From the NCBI GenBank assembly GCA_026126305.1, contig JAHCJI010000005.1:1-64000 (forward strand): a DNA stretch of 64,000 nucleotides, read 5' to 3'. Both the position numbers and the translations under genes were made by a program. The DNA comes from Phycisphaeraceae bacterium (GTDB lineage Bacteria > Planctomycetota > Phycisphaerae > Phycisphaerales > UBA1924). Each line of letters starts with the position of its first letter. Within the stretch, counting starts at the first letter, position 1. Below, in pieces: positions 8,607 to 18,110 of the stretch. The notes below the pieces were generated by a model. The model searched no databases and had not been told where the DNA came from. It saw only the letters and a list, made by a program, of their open reading frames with translations.

Positions 8607-9572
8607 GTGGATCCAGTCCGCGATGCCCTGATCGCCGGCGTGCTTCCAGGGGCGATCGCCGCGTTCGCGCTCGTTGTCGCGGGCGTGGCGCTCGCCCTTG
8701 TGCACGGGCCACTGCTGCCGACGGATCGCAATCCAAGCCCGAATACAGCCTTCGAGCGTGTACTGATCGCCATCGCCACGCTGGCCGTCGGCGGAGGCGT
8801 GCTGCTCTCGATGCGCTGGCTCGAACCCTATCCGGGCTGGTGGCCCTTGAACATCCCAGGGCGTGTGCCGGCACTGGTTGGTATCGGCGTGATTGTCTCG
8901 TCAGTTGTCGCGGCTGGTCCGGGACGCTGGTGGTTCGCAATGCCCGTGTGCGTGCTGGGCGCTGGTGTGATCAGCCACGGCGTTCGCGGTCCTCTCGCGG
9001 GAGATGCATCGCCCTGGCTGGCGGTTGCTCTCGACGCGCTGATAATCGGCGTGCCGGCGTTCTTGGTGCAGTACTTGGTGAATCGGGTGGCCGCTGGCGA
9101 TCGCTCGTTGCTGGTTCGCCCGTTGCCGTTGCTTGCCTTGGCTTTGGCGATCCTGCCGATCCCCGCACTCATCTTTGTTTCAGGCCAGAGCGTGAGCGCG
9201 AGGCAATTCGGCACTTTGGTAGCGGTGCTGACGGCCTCGGCCATCGCGCTGGCGTTGCTTGGCGGCAGTCGCGGGCGGCTTGCACTCCGGGGCATCGGCG
9301 TGCTGGTGGTGATGACCATCGGCGTGTGGATGCTGATCGTCTCAACACTGGCCATCCACCTGTTATCGCCAGTGGCGGCCGTGTTGCTCATCGCCTCATG
9401 CGTTGGGGCTGGTTTTGTTGGATGGATCCTGCCTCGATTGAAGCGGTGGTGGACACCCGTGCTGCTGACATTGCTGCTCGTTGGCGGACCGATCGTTGCG
9501 GCGACTGTCGTGCAGTATCAGGGGATCGAACGCGACGAAGCGGGCGGCAGCCCGGCGGACTACGGTTACTGA
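8607..9572 (+). CDS. Polytopic membrane protein of unknown function
   Basis: Predicted integral membrane protein of 321 residues, starting at a GTG codon 3 bp after the yceI-like stop. About ten hydrophobic segments are visible, for example LPGAIAAFALVVAGVALALV, LALALAILPIPALIFVSG and IGVLVVMTIGVWMLIVSTLA. I recognise no transporter signature or catalytic motif. The position between yceI and an alcohol dehydrogenase gives no strong hint. Confidence 0.7.
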   Translation: MDPVRDALIAGVLPGAIAAFALVVAGVALALVHGPLLPTDRNPSPNTAFERVLIAIATLAVGGGVLLSMRWLEPYPGWWPLNIPGRVPALVGIGVIVSSVVAAGPGRWWFAMPVCVLGAGVISHGVRGPLAGDASPWLAVALDALIIGVPAFLVQYLVNRVAAGDRSLLVRPLPLLALALAILPIPALIFVSGQSVSARQFGTLVAVLTASAIALALLGGSRGRLALRGIGVLVVMTIGVWMLIVSTLAIHLLSPVAAVLLIASCVGAGFVGWILPRLKRWWTPVLLTLLLVGGPIVAATVVQYQGIERDEAGGSPADYGY

Positions 9573-9594
9573 AGTTCAGCAAGGAGATTCGATC

Positions 9595-10644
9595 ATGCCC
9601 ACCGCCACCAAGGCATTTGCAGCGCACGCGGCCACCACACCATTGGGGCCGTTGGACATCCAACGTCGCGACCCCAAGCCCGGCGATGTGGAGATCGAGA
9701 TCCTGTTCTGTGGCGTGTGCCACAGCGACCTGCACATTGCCCGCAACGAATGGGGCGGTACCACCTACCCCGTCGTCCCCGGGCACGAGATCCTTGGACG
9801 AGTGACGCGCGTCGGCGATGCGGTGTCTCGCTTCAAGCCGGGGGACCTTGCCGCCGTTGGATGTATGGTCGATTCCTGCCGGACATGCGACAGCTGCAAA
9901 CGCGACATGGAGCAATTCTGTCTCAATGGCGCGACGTACACGTACAACTCTCCCGACGCCCACAGCGGCGGCATGACCTATGGCGGCTACTCGCAGCGAG
10001 TGGTGTGCGACGAAGCCTTCACACTGCGTGTGCCGACGAACCTTGATCCGGCGGCCGCCGCCCCCTTGCTGTGCGCTGGCATCACGACATACTCCCCACT
10101 CAAACGCTGGGGAGCTGGCCCGGGCAAGAGGGTGGGCATCGTGGGCCTGGGCGGGCTTGGACACATGGGCGTCAAGTTCTCGCGGGCGCTTGGGGCCCAC
10201 ACCGTGCTGTTCACGACCAGCGCGGGCAAGGTCGAGGACGGCAAGCGGCTTGGTGCCCATGAGGTGGTCATCTCCAAGGATGCCAAGGCCATGGCCGAGC
10301 ACGCCAAGTCCTTTGATCTCATCATCGACACCGTGAGCGCCGACCACGACCTGAACGCCTACCTCAACATGCTGAAACTCGACGGCTCGCTGGTCCTTGT
10401 CGGCGTGCCGCCCAGTCCCCAGCCTGTTCACGCCTTCGGCCTGATCGCCCCACGCCGAACACTGACAGGCTCGCTCATCGGCGGCATCGCCGAAACGCAG
10501 GAGATGCTGGATTTTTGCGGCGAGCACGGCATCCAATGCGAGATCGAACGCATCCGCATGGACCAGATCAACGAGGCCTACGAACGGATGCTTCGCAGCG
10601 ATGTGAAGTACCGGTTTGTCATCGACATGGCCTCGCTGCGATAG
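9595..10644 (+). CDS. Zinc-dependent NAD(P) alcohol dehydrogenase, YahK/cinnamyl-alcohol type
   Basis: Medium-chain dehydrogenase/reductase of 349 residues, likely reducing aldehydes with NADPH. Catalytic zinc ligands are Cys42 (FCGVCHSD) and the His-Glu of VPGHEILG. The structural zinc site has four Cys in CRTCDSCKRDMEQFC. The Rossmann motif is GIVGLGGLGHMGVKFS. The N-terminal LGPLDIQRRDPKPGDVEIEI and GGMTYGGYSQRVV segments fit YahK/YjgB-type enzymes. ATG at 9595 has AAGGAG at 9581-9586. Convergent with the gene ending at 10662. Confidence 0.93.
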   Translation: MPTATKAFAAHAATTPLGPLDIQRRDPKPGDVEIEILFCGVCHSDLHIARNEWGGTTYPVVPGHEILGRVTRVGDAVSRFKPGDLAAVGCMVDSCRTCDSCKRDMEQFCLNGATYTYNSPDAHSGGMTYGGYSQRVVCDEAFTLRVPTNLDPAAAAPLLCAGITTYSPLKRWGAGPGKRVGIVGLGGLGHMGVKFSRALGAHTVLFTTSAGKVEDGKRLGAHEVVISKDAKAMAEHAKSFDLIIDTVSADHDLNAYLNMLKLDGSLVLVGVPPSPQPVHAFGLIAPRRTLTGSLIGGIAETQEMLDFCGEHGIQCEIERIRMDQINEAYERMLRSDVKYRFVIDMASLR

Positions 10645-10661
10645 CGAGAGCGTTCCATCGA

Positions 10662-11609
10662 TCAGCGGTCATCGAGCCAGCGAACCTTCACGGACGATTC
10701 GTCGAGCGTGGCGCTGGAAGCCGGCCACGACACCAGCGCGCCGCGTTCGCCACGAATCGCGAGATGGACGCGACCATCGGCCACACCAAACCGGCCGGGC
10801 AACCATGCGATGAACTCTTCGCCTTGGGCCAAAGCGCGGTCGATGGCGTCCACGCCGATATCGCGCCAGGGGCCGCTGATGGCGGGCGCGCTCAGCACCA
10901 CCGTCTGGGCATCGGGGCCATAACCAGCCAGCACCCAACGAGCCCCGGTGTAGGCCAACGCCTCGACCCGTGCGACACCTTGCGGCAGGGGCGACCTCGA
11001 AACAACCCTGTAACTGCGATCGGGGTAGTAGAGTTCCAGCAGTTCGCGGTCTGTAGCCATCCCCACGATCTCGGGCCCCACGTCCAGTGCCCTGGGTTCA
11101 TCGTGTCCGCCCTGATCGTTGCGGATGAAATCGAGGTACCGTGTGTGGTCGACAAAGGCGTAGTCGGCAACATCGTGGACCTCGCGTGTCTGATCGGAAT
11201 GCGCACGGATTCCGAAGATCTCGGCACTCCCCGCAGAGAGCAGCATCGCACGCCCGGCCTCTTCGGAGACAATGATGGCGCGGACGTCCCGGCCCAGGCC
11301 ATCGACCCTCTGGACAAGCCTCGGGGGTGATTCGCTGTCCATGGCAGGCGGCAGATAGACAAGAACGACCCCATCGGCCAACGCCACCAAGAGACGGCCT
11401 TCGAGTACGGCCGCATCAACCACGCCTGCGGCGTCCTCCAACGTGTGCCCGTTCAGGGTTGCCGTACGCCGTACGGCGTCGATGATGATCTCGCCCGCAT
11501 CCGTGAAGATCACCCGCCCGGGCTTGCCTGCATGAGTCTGGGTTTCCGCAAATCCGATGAAGGCAAATACCAGGATTACGATGGGCATCAATTGAACCAA
11601 TGGCCGCAT
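10662..11609 (-). CDS. Secreted protein of unknown function
   Basis: Predicted exported protein of 315 residues. The signal peptide (MRPLVQLMPIVILVFAFIGF then AETQTHA) is followed by a strand-rich body with repeated short blocks such as IIDAVRRTATLNGHTLEDAA, GRLLVALADGVVLVYLPP and GARWVLAGYGPDAQTVVL, suggestive of a beta-propeller or sandwich. I do not recognise the family. I chose the ATG at 11609 because AGGAGG lies 7 bp before it and the signal peptide then begins correctly. Diverges from the methyltransferase gene at 11671, leaving 61 bp for both promoters. Confidence 0.72.
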   Translation of the reverse strand: MRPLVQLMPIVILVFAFIGFAETQTHAGKPGRVIFTDAGEIIIDAVRRTATLNGHTLEDAAGVVDAAVLEGRLLVALADGVVLVYLPPAMDSESPPRLVQRVDGLGRDVRAIIVSEEAGRAMLLSAGSAEIFGIRAHSDQTREVHDVADYAFVDHTRYLDFIRNDQGGHDEPRALDVGPEIVGMATDRELLELYYPDRSYRVVSRSPLPQGVARVEALAYTGARWVLAGYGPDAQTVVLSAPAISGPWRDIGVDAIDRALAQGEEFIAWLPGRFGVADGRVHLAIRGERGALVSWPASSATLDESSVKVRWLDDR

Positions 11610-11670
11610 GGGAACGCCTCCTATGTTCATTGCCGCATGTCCGGGCACGGCTCTGCGGCTAGGCTCGCCG

Positions 11671-12453
11671 ATGGACGCACAAGGATTCTACGACGAGCCA
11701 AGACTGTACGACGTGCTGCACAGCCGCGGCACGGCGTCCGAGGTGCGCGGGTTCCAACGGTTATCGGCGCGTCTGGGGCTCGACACACGGGGCCCATGGC
11801 TCGAACCGGCGTGTGGCAGTGGGCGTTACCTGCGTGCCGCCATCGCGCGAGGTGTGCGCGTGGCAGGGTTCGATATGCAACCACATATGCTCGCGTACGC
11901 ACGACGCCGGTTGGCTCGATACGACGCTTCGCACTGGGTCTTGGCAAAAGCGGACATGCGAACATTCGACATCCAGGCATTCGCCCCAGGCTGGGTCTTC
12001 GAATTGGCGTTCAATCCGATCAACACCATCCGCCACCTCCACAGCGATGAAGCCATCTTGGCGCACTTCGAGTGCATTCACAGGGCCTTGCGTCCGGGAG
12101 GCGTCTACGTCGTGGGCCTGAGCCTGAGCATGTACGGCTTCGAGCAGCCCAGTGAGGACATCTGGCACGGCGCGAGGGGCACGCTTCGGGTGCAGCAGGT
12201 CGTGCAGTACACGCCCGCGGCGGGCGGGCCAGATCGGGCCGAACGAGTCCACAATGTGCTGGCTGTCGACACGCCCGGGGGAACACGAATCGTGCCTTCT
12301 TCGTACACGCTCCGCAGTTACGATCGTGAGCAGTGGGAAGCGATCATCGACCAGTCGCCCTTTGAGATGATCGGTTGCGTGGACGAGGCAGGGCGATCGA
12401 TGACGCCAAGCGCCATCGGCTATGCGCTGTGGGTCTTGCGTCGAGGTCGCTGA
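11671..12453 (+). CDS. Class I SAM-dependent methyltransferase
   Basis: Protein of 260 residues with a Rossmann-type methyltransferase core. Motif I is WLEPACGSGRYLRAAIARG; the acidic residue after strand 2 is in VAGFDMQPHML; later motifs are LAKADMRTFDI, ELAFNPINTIRHL and RALRPGGVYVVGLSLS. The substrate is not apparent. I chose the ATG at 11671 (MDAQGFYDEPRLYDVL); the longer frame would run into the divergent gene's start. It ends 6 bp before the convergent secreted-protein gene. Confidence 0.85.
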   Translation: MDAQGFYDEPRLYDVLHSRGTASEVRGFQRLSARLGLDTRGPWLEPACGSGRYLRAAIARGVRVAGFDMQPHMLAYARRRLARYDASHWVLAKADMRTFDIQAFAPGWVFELAFNPINTIRHLHSDEAILAHFECIHRALRPGGVYVVGLSLSMYGFEQPSEDIWHGARGTLRVQQVVQYTPAAGGPDRAERVHNVLAVDTPGGTRIVPSSYTLRSYDREQWEAIIDQSPFEMIGCVDEAGRSMTPSAIGYALWVLRRGR

Positions 12454-12459
12454 AGTTGC

Positions 12460-15351
12460 TCAGGGCAGATCGACCTGATAATTCAGCCGAGCGCCGATGC
12501 TGACGTCTTCAACGGCCAGGATGACGCGCTGGGCGTCGGCCATGCTGGCACCCGAAAGGACCAGTTCCCGGCGCGCGGTCGAGCCCGGGGCGAGTTGGGC
12601 GATGACGGCGCGTTGCCTGGCCACGCCAGGGGCGATGGCCGTCGCTTCGAGCGTCACCGGGCGATCGCCCAGGTTGCGCACCTCGGCCATGATCACCAAA
12701 CCGCCCCCCGAGCGCCGTGCGGTGGCCGTCACGTCCAGGTAATCGAGCCCGATGCGAAACGGCACATCAACTCGAACACGCCGTGCCGAATTCTCACCTC
12801 GGATGTCCAGTTCGAGCCCCAGGTGCTTGTGGCCGGCTGGCTCTGATCTGCGGAATCGGATGCCCAGCGGCGTGCTGCGTTCCTGACCGCCCTCCAGCAA
12901 CAGATCGGTGAGCCTTGGGGTGATCTCCCAGGCACGTTCGCTCACGGGCGTGCCAGCAACACCACCGGGCCAGACCACGCGGGCGCGCACCGATGTCACG
13001 CCGGGCCATGGATTGCGCATCGTCAGCGCCGTGTTATGTTCGACATCGATGGCCGCCAGCAAATCGGGCTCCAGTCGGATGGAGGCCAGGAACATCAGTA
13101 AATCGGTATCGACGCCATGGACAAACACCGGCATGTCGCTGACGCGGACGCGGTGGACGACCCTGGGTGTCGGGCTTGCCAACTCGGGAATTTCGGTCGG
13201 CATGATCGGCATGGCATTGCCGAATGGGTCGAACGCACGGACCGCACCCTCGCCCAGATACAACTCGAAGTCCCGATCGATGCCATCCGGCGACGGATGG
13301 AGTACAAGTAGCCCCCCACCGCCGTCCAGCCGGGCAACGATTGGCACGTAGACGCTGGCACGAACACCCGCGATGTTCTGGAAGTCATAGACGTGCCGCA
13401 ACCCGGCCAGTCGATCGCTTATGCCTCGCAAGGCCGCATAGGCCGCCGTTGGCTCGGGCGTGCCATCTTGTGCCCAATGCCAGGGCTCGATCAGCCCGAT
13501 GCGAATATCAGGTTCTAAGGTCGGCGTACTCAGTCCGCCTTCGGGCTGCTCAAGGGTCTCCCAGAAAGCCAGAAGCATTTCGGCCAGCCGCCGGACTCCG
13601 GCTCGCCTGCCGAAAACACGCTCGTCGAGCGTGTTCAAGAGGATGACTCCCTCCGCGACACCGCCTTCAACAGCAAGCGATCGGATCATTTGCACGATAT
13701 CACGCATGTATGCCGCGTCGGCGTGCTCCGGCGCCAGAACGGTCATCGACCATGGGAACCCCCCGGGCTGGCGTTCCCATCCCACAGGGTCGAAGGCACC
13801 GTCCCAGGCCACGCCAACGATCGGCCCGGGTGCCAGCCGATTCAACCGCTGCGCGATCTCGAGCAGGTGTCGTGCGTTCGTGGGCGTCGCGGCGATGGCA
13901 TCGTTTCCCAAGGGGCCGATGTGCCAGTGTTTCACGGCCTCTGCCAGGCGATCGATGAGCCCGATGAGGACTTCGTCCCAAATGTCGGGCATTGCCAGGT
14001 CGGCCAGGATCCGTTCACCCTCATTGCCCGGGCCTGTCGGTGCGTCATCCTGAGCCATCTTCAGCACGATCGTGGCTTGTGCCCCAAGCCGCGACTGGGT
14101 CGTGGCGATGGACTGAGCCAGAGTCGACCATGCCTCTGCACCGGCTCGATTCTTCGGCAGGACCACGGGTGCCAGGAAGGACCTGGCTCCACCACGTTCG
14201 ATCAACTCCAGAGTCGCATCGAACTGCTCAGAACCATCGAAGGGCGACGTCGCTACCTGTGTCAACATCTGCCGATCGGACAAGGCGTGATGCGATACGC
14301 GATCTCCTGTCTGGCCACTTCGTGAGACGGATGCCGAGAGAGAGGCATCCAGGGACGGGACCCAGACAAAACGTTCCGAGAGCCTGAGCAGTGGAGTTTG
14401 CCCGACACGAACGACCATCTCGGCTTCGTACCAGCCTAGACGTGGAAGATTGGGAACCCATTGGTACTCGCGCATCCCCATGCCAAAGCTCTCGATCCGA
14501 TGGTCGACAACCTGATTGTCCATGTCCCGGACGATCAGATCGATCTCGATGGGGTCGCCCGAGAGATCTCGAATGATGGCCCGCAACTCGGGCCGCTCGT
14601 GTTGCAGGAAGACATTGCTCTTGCGCACACAGCGGAGCGATGCGTTGGGCAACTGCACCACCACCACGTCGTCGAACCACGCCGTCCCGCTGTAGTCCTG
14701 GGCCCAGATGGCATACGCATCGCCTCCCTTGGCTGCGCGTTCTTGAGGCTGCACAAGCTCCAAGTCGATCTGGACCGAAACCGACGAGTCTGGCGCGCCG
14801 GGCAGCATCACGAGCATGGCTTGATAACCGGTGCCCCAGCCATCTCCCCCAGGCTCTGCCAGCACGCTTGCCTGGTAACCCTCGATGGCCACTCCCGATT
14901 CGTCCATGAGTCGGGCAGTCAGGCGAGGCCTGGCATGGACAAGGCCCTGCACACGGACCATCGCCCCCACGGCGTATCGGACCGATGGGAACACCGGCAC
15001 CACGCCGGGGTCCAGCCGAAGGCTGGCGCTCCCACCACTGGTATCCAGCCGGACCGAGCCAAAGCCGCTGGAGGCGGGCGAGGCATAGTCGAGCTTGGCC
15101 AAGTTCGTGATGGGAAATCCCGGACGCTGGCGCACCTGGGGGTCATGCTGGGCACGCACCCAGTGGATCGGCACGTCAAAGGCGTTGACGCCCCGCTCTT
15201 CGAAATCGAAATGCCGAACGATGCGTCCCACCGAGGTCGGCCTGTTGATCTCGATAGCGTCGTAGCCGTGCTCTTCTGGGATCTGCGCCTGAACGCTACT
15301 GGCGATGCCAACGGCGAACAAGCCGACCCAAACATGGAACCACCGGTACAT
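12460..15351 (-). CDS. Large secreted protein of unknown function
   Basis: Exported protein of about 963 residues. The signal peptide (YRWFHVWVGLFAVGIASSVQ then AQIPEE) is clear. An N-terminal beta-sandwich-like part, perhaps carbohydrate-binding, includes VRHFDFEERGVNAFDVPIHW. The middle (about 330-700) has alternating helix/strand blocks such as AEAVKHWHIGPLGNDA and WPGVTSVRARVVWPGG, suggestive of a glycosidase-like barrel, but I could not identify catalytic residues. The C-terminus is Ig-like. No dockerin tag is present. Met1 at 15360 and Met4 at 15351 are both possible starts; neither has a strong ribosome site. Confidence 0.75.
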   Translation of the reverse strand: MYRWFHVWVGLFAVGIASSVQAQIPEEHGYDAIEINRPTSVGRIVRHFDFEERGVNAFDVPIHWVRAQHDPQVRQRPGFPITNLAKLDYASPASSGFGSVRLDTSGGSASLRLDPGVVPVFPSVRYAVGAMVRVQGLVHARPRLTARLMDESGVAIEGYQASVLAEPGGDGWGTGYQAMLVMLPGAPDSSVSVQIDLELVQPQERAAKGGDAYAIWAQDYSGTAWFDDVVVVQLPNASLRCVRKSNVFLQHERPELRAIIRDLSGDPIEIDLIVRDMDNQVVDHRIESFGMGMREYQWVPNLPRLGWYEAEMVVRVGQTPLLRLSERFVWVPSLDASLSASVSRSGQTGDRVSHHALSDRQMLTQVATSPFDGSEQFDATLELIERGGARSFLAPVVLPKNRAGAEAWSTLAQSIATTQSRLGAQATIVLKMAQDDAPTGPGNEGERILADLAMPDIWDEVLIGLIDRLAEAVKHWHIGPLGNDAIAATPTNARHLLEIAQRLNRLAPGPIVGVAWDGAFDPVGWERQPGGFPWSMTVLAPEHADAAYMRDIVQMIRSLAVEGGVAEGVILLNTLDERVFGRRAGVRRLAEMLLAFWETLEQPEGGLSTPTLEPDIRIGLIEPWHWAQDGTPEPTAAYAALRGISDRLAGLRHVYDFQNIAGVRASVYVPIVARLDGGGGLLVLHPSPDGIDRDFELYLGEGAVRAFDPFGNAMPIMPTEIPELASPTPRVVHRVRVSDMPVFVHGVDTDLLMFLASIRLEPDLLAAIDVEHNTALTMRNPWPGVTSVRARVVWPGGVAGTPVSERAWEITPRLTDLLLEGGQERSTPLGIRFRRSEPAGHKHLGLELDIRGENSARRVRVDVPFRIGLDYLDVTATARRSGGGLVIMAEVRNLGDRPVTLEATAIAPGVARQRAVIAQLAPGSTARRELVLSGASMADAQRVILAVEDVSIGARLNYQVDLP

Positions 15352-15393
15352 GATGCACATGCCTGTACTATCGGTCCTGGAACCAACTCGGCT

Positions 15394-15413
15394 TCAGCCC
15401 GGAATCGGGCTGA
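15394..15413 (-). terminator. Hairpin between two minus-strand genes
   Basis: A perfect 8-bp stem (TCAGCCCG, loop GAAT, CGGGCTGA) sits after the stop of the gene at 15446-16510 and 43 bp before the next start. No clear T-run follows, so termination is only likely. Confidence 0.4.
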
Positions 15414-15445
15414 CAACTTGACTGACTGAAGATTGCTTCCGGGGC

Positions 15446-16510
15446 TCATCCGGGCGGATTGAGGCGTTGCCGGAGGGCTTGGACGGCCTGGAGCGTCATG
15501 GCTTCATTCCGGCGATACTGATCAAACCCCGACAGGACGAGAGCAGCACTCTGACCAAACTCTCCAGATCGAACCCGAAGGATCGTGTCCTCGATCTGGC
15601 GATGGCTCGCTTCGGTACGCCATTGCTTGGCGAGCGTCTCATAAGCGGTCAGAGCCCGTGATATGTCCGCGCCCAACGCCATGGCATCCATGGCCCGAAG
15701 TGGCTCGGCCCTGATGGGTTCCACGCGCACGCCCATGGCCTGGAGTGCTTCGACAAACGCGTGCCCCGCATCATCGCCCCCGAAGCGGCTTGAAAGTAAA
15801 ACCAACGCGTTTGCTTCGAGCGCGATTGCCGCCACGAATCCAAATGGATCTGGTTGCTGGTACCTCGTCAGTATGCTCATGATTTCGGATGGGCTTGCGA
15901 GTTTCTCACGGTCCAACAGCAGGTGCGTTTGCTCGATCGCGTGCCGCAGCGTGCTCATGGCTAACTGCGCGCTGATGGCGGCCCCATCATGGGTAAGGTG
16001 GCCAGCCATCCGGAAAGCCCCAGCCATCCGGGAGAAACCTTCTTCCACTCGACCTGCTTCGACCAATCGCCTGGCATCGACCATGAGCACCCGAGCGTAA
16101 TCGCGCATGGGTTGCACATGGGCCAGCGTCATCTCATAGCCGTGCTCATGGCGATTCTCGAAGTCGCAATACGGCCACGCACTGATCTCCTGCAATTCGT
16201 CGAGCAGTGGCTTGGCCGTTTCCAAGGCGACATCCAAGGGCCCCCCGGGTCGCAGCGGATCGGCCCCAGGGGGATGCATCGCCTCGTGGCCTTCCATGCG
16301 CAGCGATTCGAAGGCATCGAGTGCGAGGTCAAGCAAACCGTCGGTCTTGTCGCCGACCCGGAAAATCCGCCAATATGCCAACGCCGCATTGCGCTCGAAC
16401 TGGACCTGTGCCACGTTGTCCATATCGATGCCATTGGCATTGTCCCCGGGTGTCTCTGTAATGGAATTGCCTGTCGCCATCAACAGAAGAGTGACTGCGT
16501 ATGCCAACAT
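15446..16510 (-). CDS. Probable exported protein of unknown function, alpha-helical
   Basis: Protein of 354 residues. It begins with a short hydrophobic segment (MLAYAVTLLLMATGNS) that may be a signal peptide. The rest is mostly helical, with blocks such as AALAYWRIFRVGDKTDGLLD, MRDYARVLMVDARRLVEAG and TAYETLAKQWRTEASHRQIE. I recognise no domain. The ATG at 16510 follows AAAGGAAA; the longer frame to 16693 overlaps the divergent phosphohexomutase gene. Confidence 0.7.
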   Translation of the reverse strand: MLAYAVTLLLMATGNSITETPGDNANGIDMDNVAQVQFERNAALAYWRIFRVGDKTDGLLDLALDAFESLRMEGHEAMHPPGADPLRPGGPLDVALETAKPLLDELQEISAWPYCDFENRHEHGYEMTLAHVQPMRDYARVLMVDARRLVEAGRVEEGFSRMAGAFRMAGHLTHDGAAISAQLAMSTLRHAIEQTHLLLDREKLASPSEIMSILTRYQQPDPFGFVAAIALEANALVLLSSRFGGDDAGHAFVEALQAMGVRVEPIRAEPLRAMDAMALGADISRALTAYETLAKQWRTEASHRQIEDTILRVRSGEFGQSAALVLSGFDQYRRNEAMTLQAVQALRQRLNPPG

Positions 16511-16607
16511 CGGTTTGGTTTCCTTTAGGTTTCCGTCAAGAAGCCCTGTAAATGAACCACAATCTTGCCCTGAAGTTGCACCAGTCAGACGCCTAGGCTC
16601 GCGGCTG

Positions 16608-18110
16608 ATGGCAAAGAAAAAAACCACCAAGGCCCTGCGCGATGCCGGTGATGCCCCCCTCATGCTCGGCATCAGCGGCATGCGCGGCATCATGGGACAG
16701 AGCCTGACGCCCGAGATCGCGTTGCGTTACGCTGCGGCTTTTGGCACCTATCTCAATGCTCGCCAGGATGGTGTTCGCGTACTGATCGGGCGCGATGGGC
16801 GCCGTGGGGGCGAGGCGTATTACGAGGCCGCCGTCGCCGGTCTGCTTGGCTCTGGTTGCAGCGTCCGCCGGCTGGGTATCGCCAGCACACCCACCATTGG
16901 CCATGCCGCGATGGAGGGTTACGACGGCGCGGTCATCATCACCGCCAGCCACAACCCCCAGGAATGGAACGGGCTGAAATTCCTTGTTGCGGGCACCGCG
17001 GGTCATGGGAAGAACGAGTTCGGTTTTGCCAGCGCCCCGCCGATCGACAAAGCCCAGCAGATCATCGAGCAATACCAACGCGGGCCCGAGTGGCTTCCGC
17101 CAAGTACGCTGCGGCCCGCCCAGGAGGACCATGACGCTTCGTACCATCACTGGTTGGACGTTTCGGGATTGATGATCGAACTGCTTGGCGATCGCGGCAT
17201 CGCTCAACTTATGGAGCACGGGCACACGGGCTTGCGATGCGTGCTCGACGCGGTCAACAGCGCTGGGGCCACGGTCGGCGTTCCCTTCCTGAACAACCTT
17301 GCGCAGGTTGTCCAGCTCCATTGCTCGCCCGGTGGCATCTTCCCGCACACGCCCGAGCCCACGAAGGAAAACCTGTCGGGCAAGGGCGAGCTTTGCTCCG
17401 TGGTACCGGGGGTGGGTGCCGACGTGGGCTTTGCGCAGGATCCCGATGCCGATCGGCTGGCCATCGTCGACGAGAAGGGACGCTACATCGGCGAGGAGTA
17501 CACCCTGGTGCTCAGCGCCCTGTGTCTCCTCGAAATGCTCGAGGACCCGAGCCAGGCCGTGCTGGTGGCCAACCTGTCCACCAGCCGCATGATCGATGAC
17601 CTCGCCCAGCGATATGGCGCTCGCGTCGAGCGAACGCCGGTGGGCGAAGCGCATGTTGCCTCGCGCATGATCCAACTCTTGGCCAAGGGACAGCACGTCG
17701 TCCTGGGCGGCGAGGGCAATGGCGGGGTCATTTGGCCGGCGGTTTCCTATGTCCGAGATTCCATCGTGGGCATGGGGCTGACGCTGGCCCTGATGGCCCG
17801 GCATGGCAAGCCATTGAGCGCCATCGTCGACAATCTGCCCAGCTATGCCATTATCAAGAGCAAGCAGGACATCCCCAGCAAGGAAGCGGCCCAACCCGCC
17901 ATCGAACTGGTGTCGAAAGCCTTCGAGGGCCGTGGTCGCATCGACCTCCAGGACGGCGTACGGATCGACCTGGATGAACAAAAGGCATGGCTGAGCGTTC
18001 GCGCCAGCAACACCGAGCCCATTGTCCGGATCATCGCCGAGGCCCCCAACGACAAGGCGGCCAAAGCGCTCATCGACGAAGCGCGTGCGTTGCTCGCGAA
18101 AGTATGCTGA
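16608..18110 (+). CDS. Phosphoglucosamine mutase / phosphomannomutase family enzyme
   Basis: Alpha-D-phosphohexomutase of 500 residues that interconverts sugar 1- and 6-phosphates. All four family signatures are present: phosphoserine loop IITASHNPQEWNG (Ser114), metal-binding DPDADR, sugar-binding GEGNGG and phosphate-binding RASNTEPIVRI. Early residues LGISGMRGIMGQSLTPE are typical. It is longer than bacterial GlmM (about 445), so GlmM versus ManB/Pgm cannot be settled by eye. Its last 41 bp overlap the convergent aminotransferase gene. Confidence 0.92.
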   Translation: MAKKKTTKALRDAGDAPLMLGISGMRGIMGQSLTPEIALRYAAAFGTYLNARQDGVRVLIGRDGRRGGEAYYEAAVAGLLGSGCSVRRLGIASTPTIGHAAMEGYDGAVIITASHNPQEWNGLKFLVAGTAGHGKNEFGFASAPPIDKAQQIIEQYQRGPEWLPPSTLRPAQEDHDASYHHWLDVSGLMIELLGDRGIAQLMEHGHTGLRCVLDAVNSAGATVGVPFLNNLAQVVQLHCSPGGIFPHTPEPTKENLSGKGELCSVVPGVGADVGFAQDPDADRLAIVDEKGRYIGEEYTLVLSALCLLEMLEDPSQAVLVANLSTSRMIDDLAQRYGARVERTPVGEAHVASRMIQLLAKGQHVVLGGEGNGGVIWPAVSYVRDSIVGMGLTLALMARHGKPLSAIVDNLPSYAIIKSKQDIPSKEAAQPAIELVSKAFEGRGRIDLQDGVRIDLDEQKAWLSVRASNTEPIVRIIAEAPNDKAAKALIDEARALLAKVC

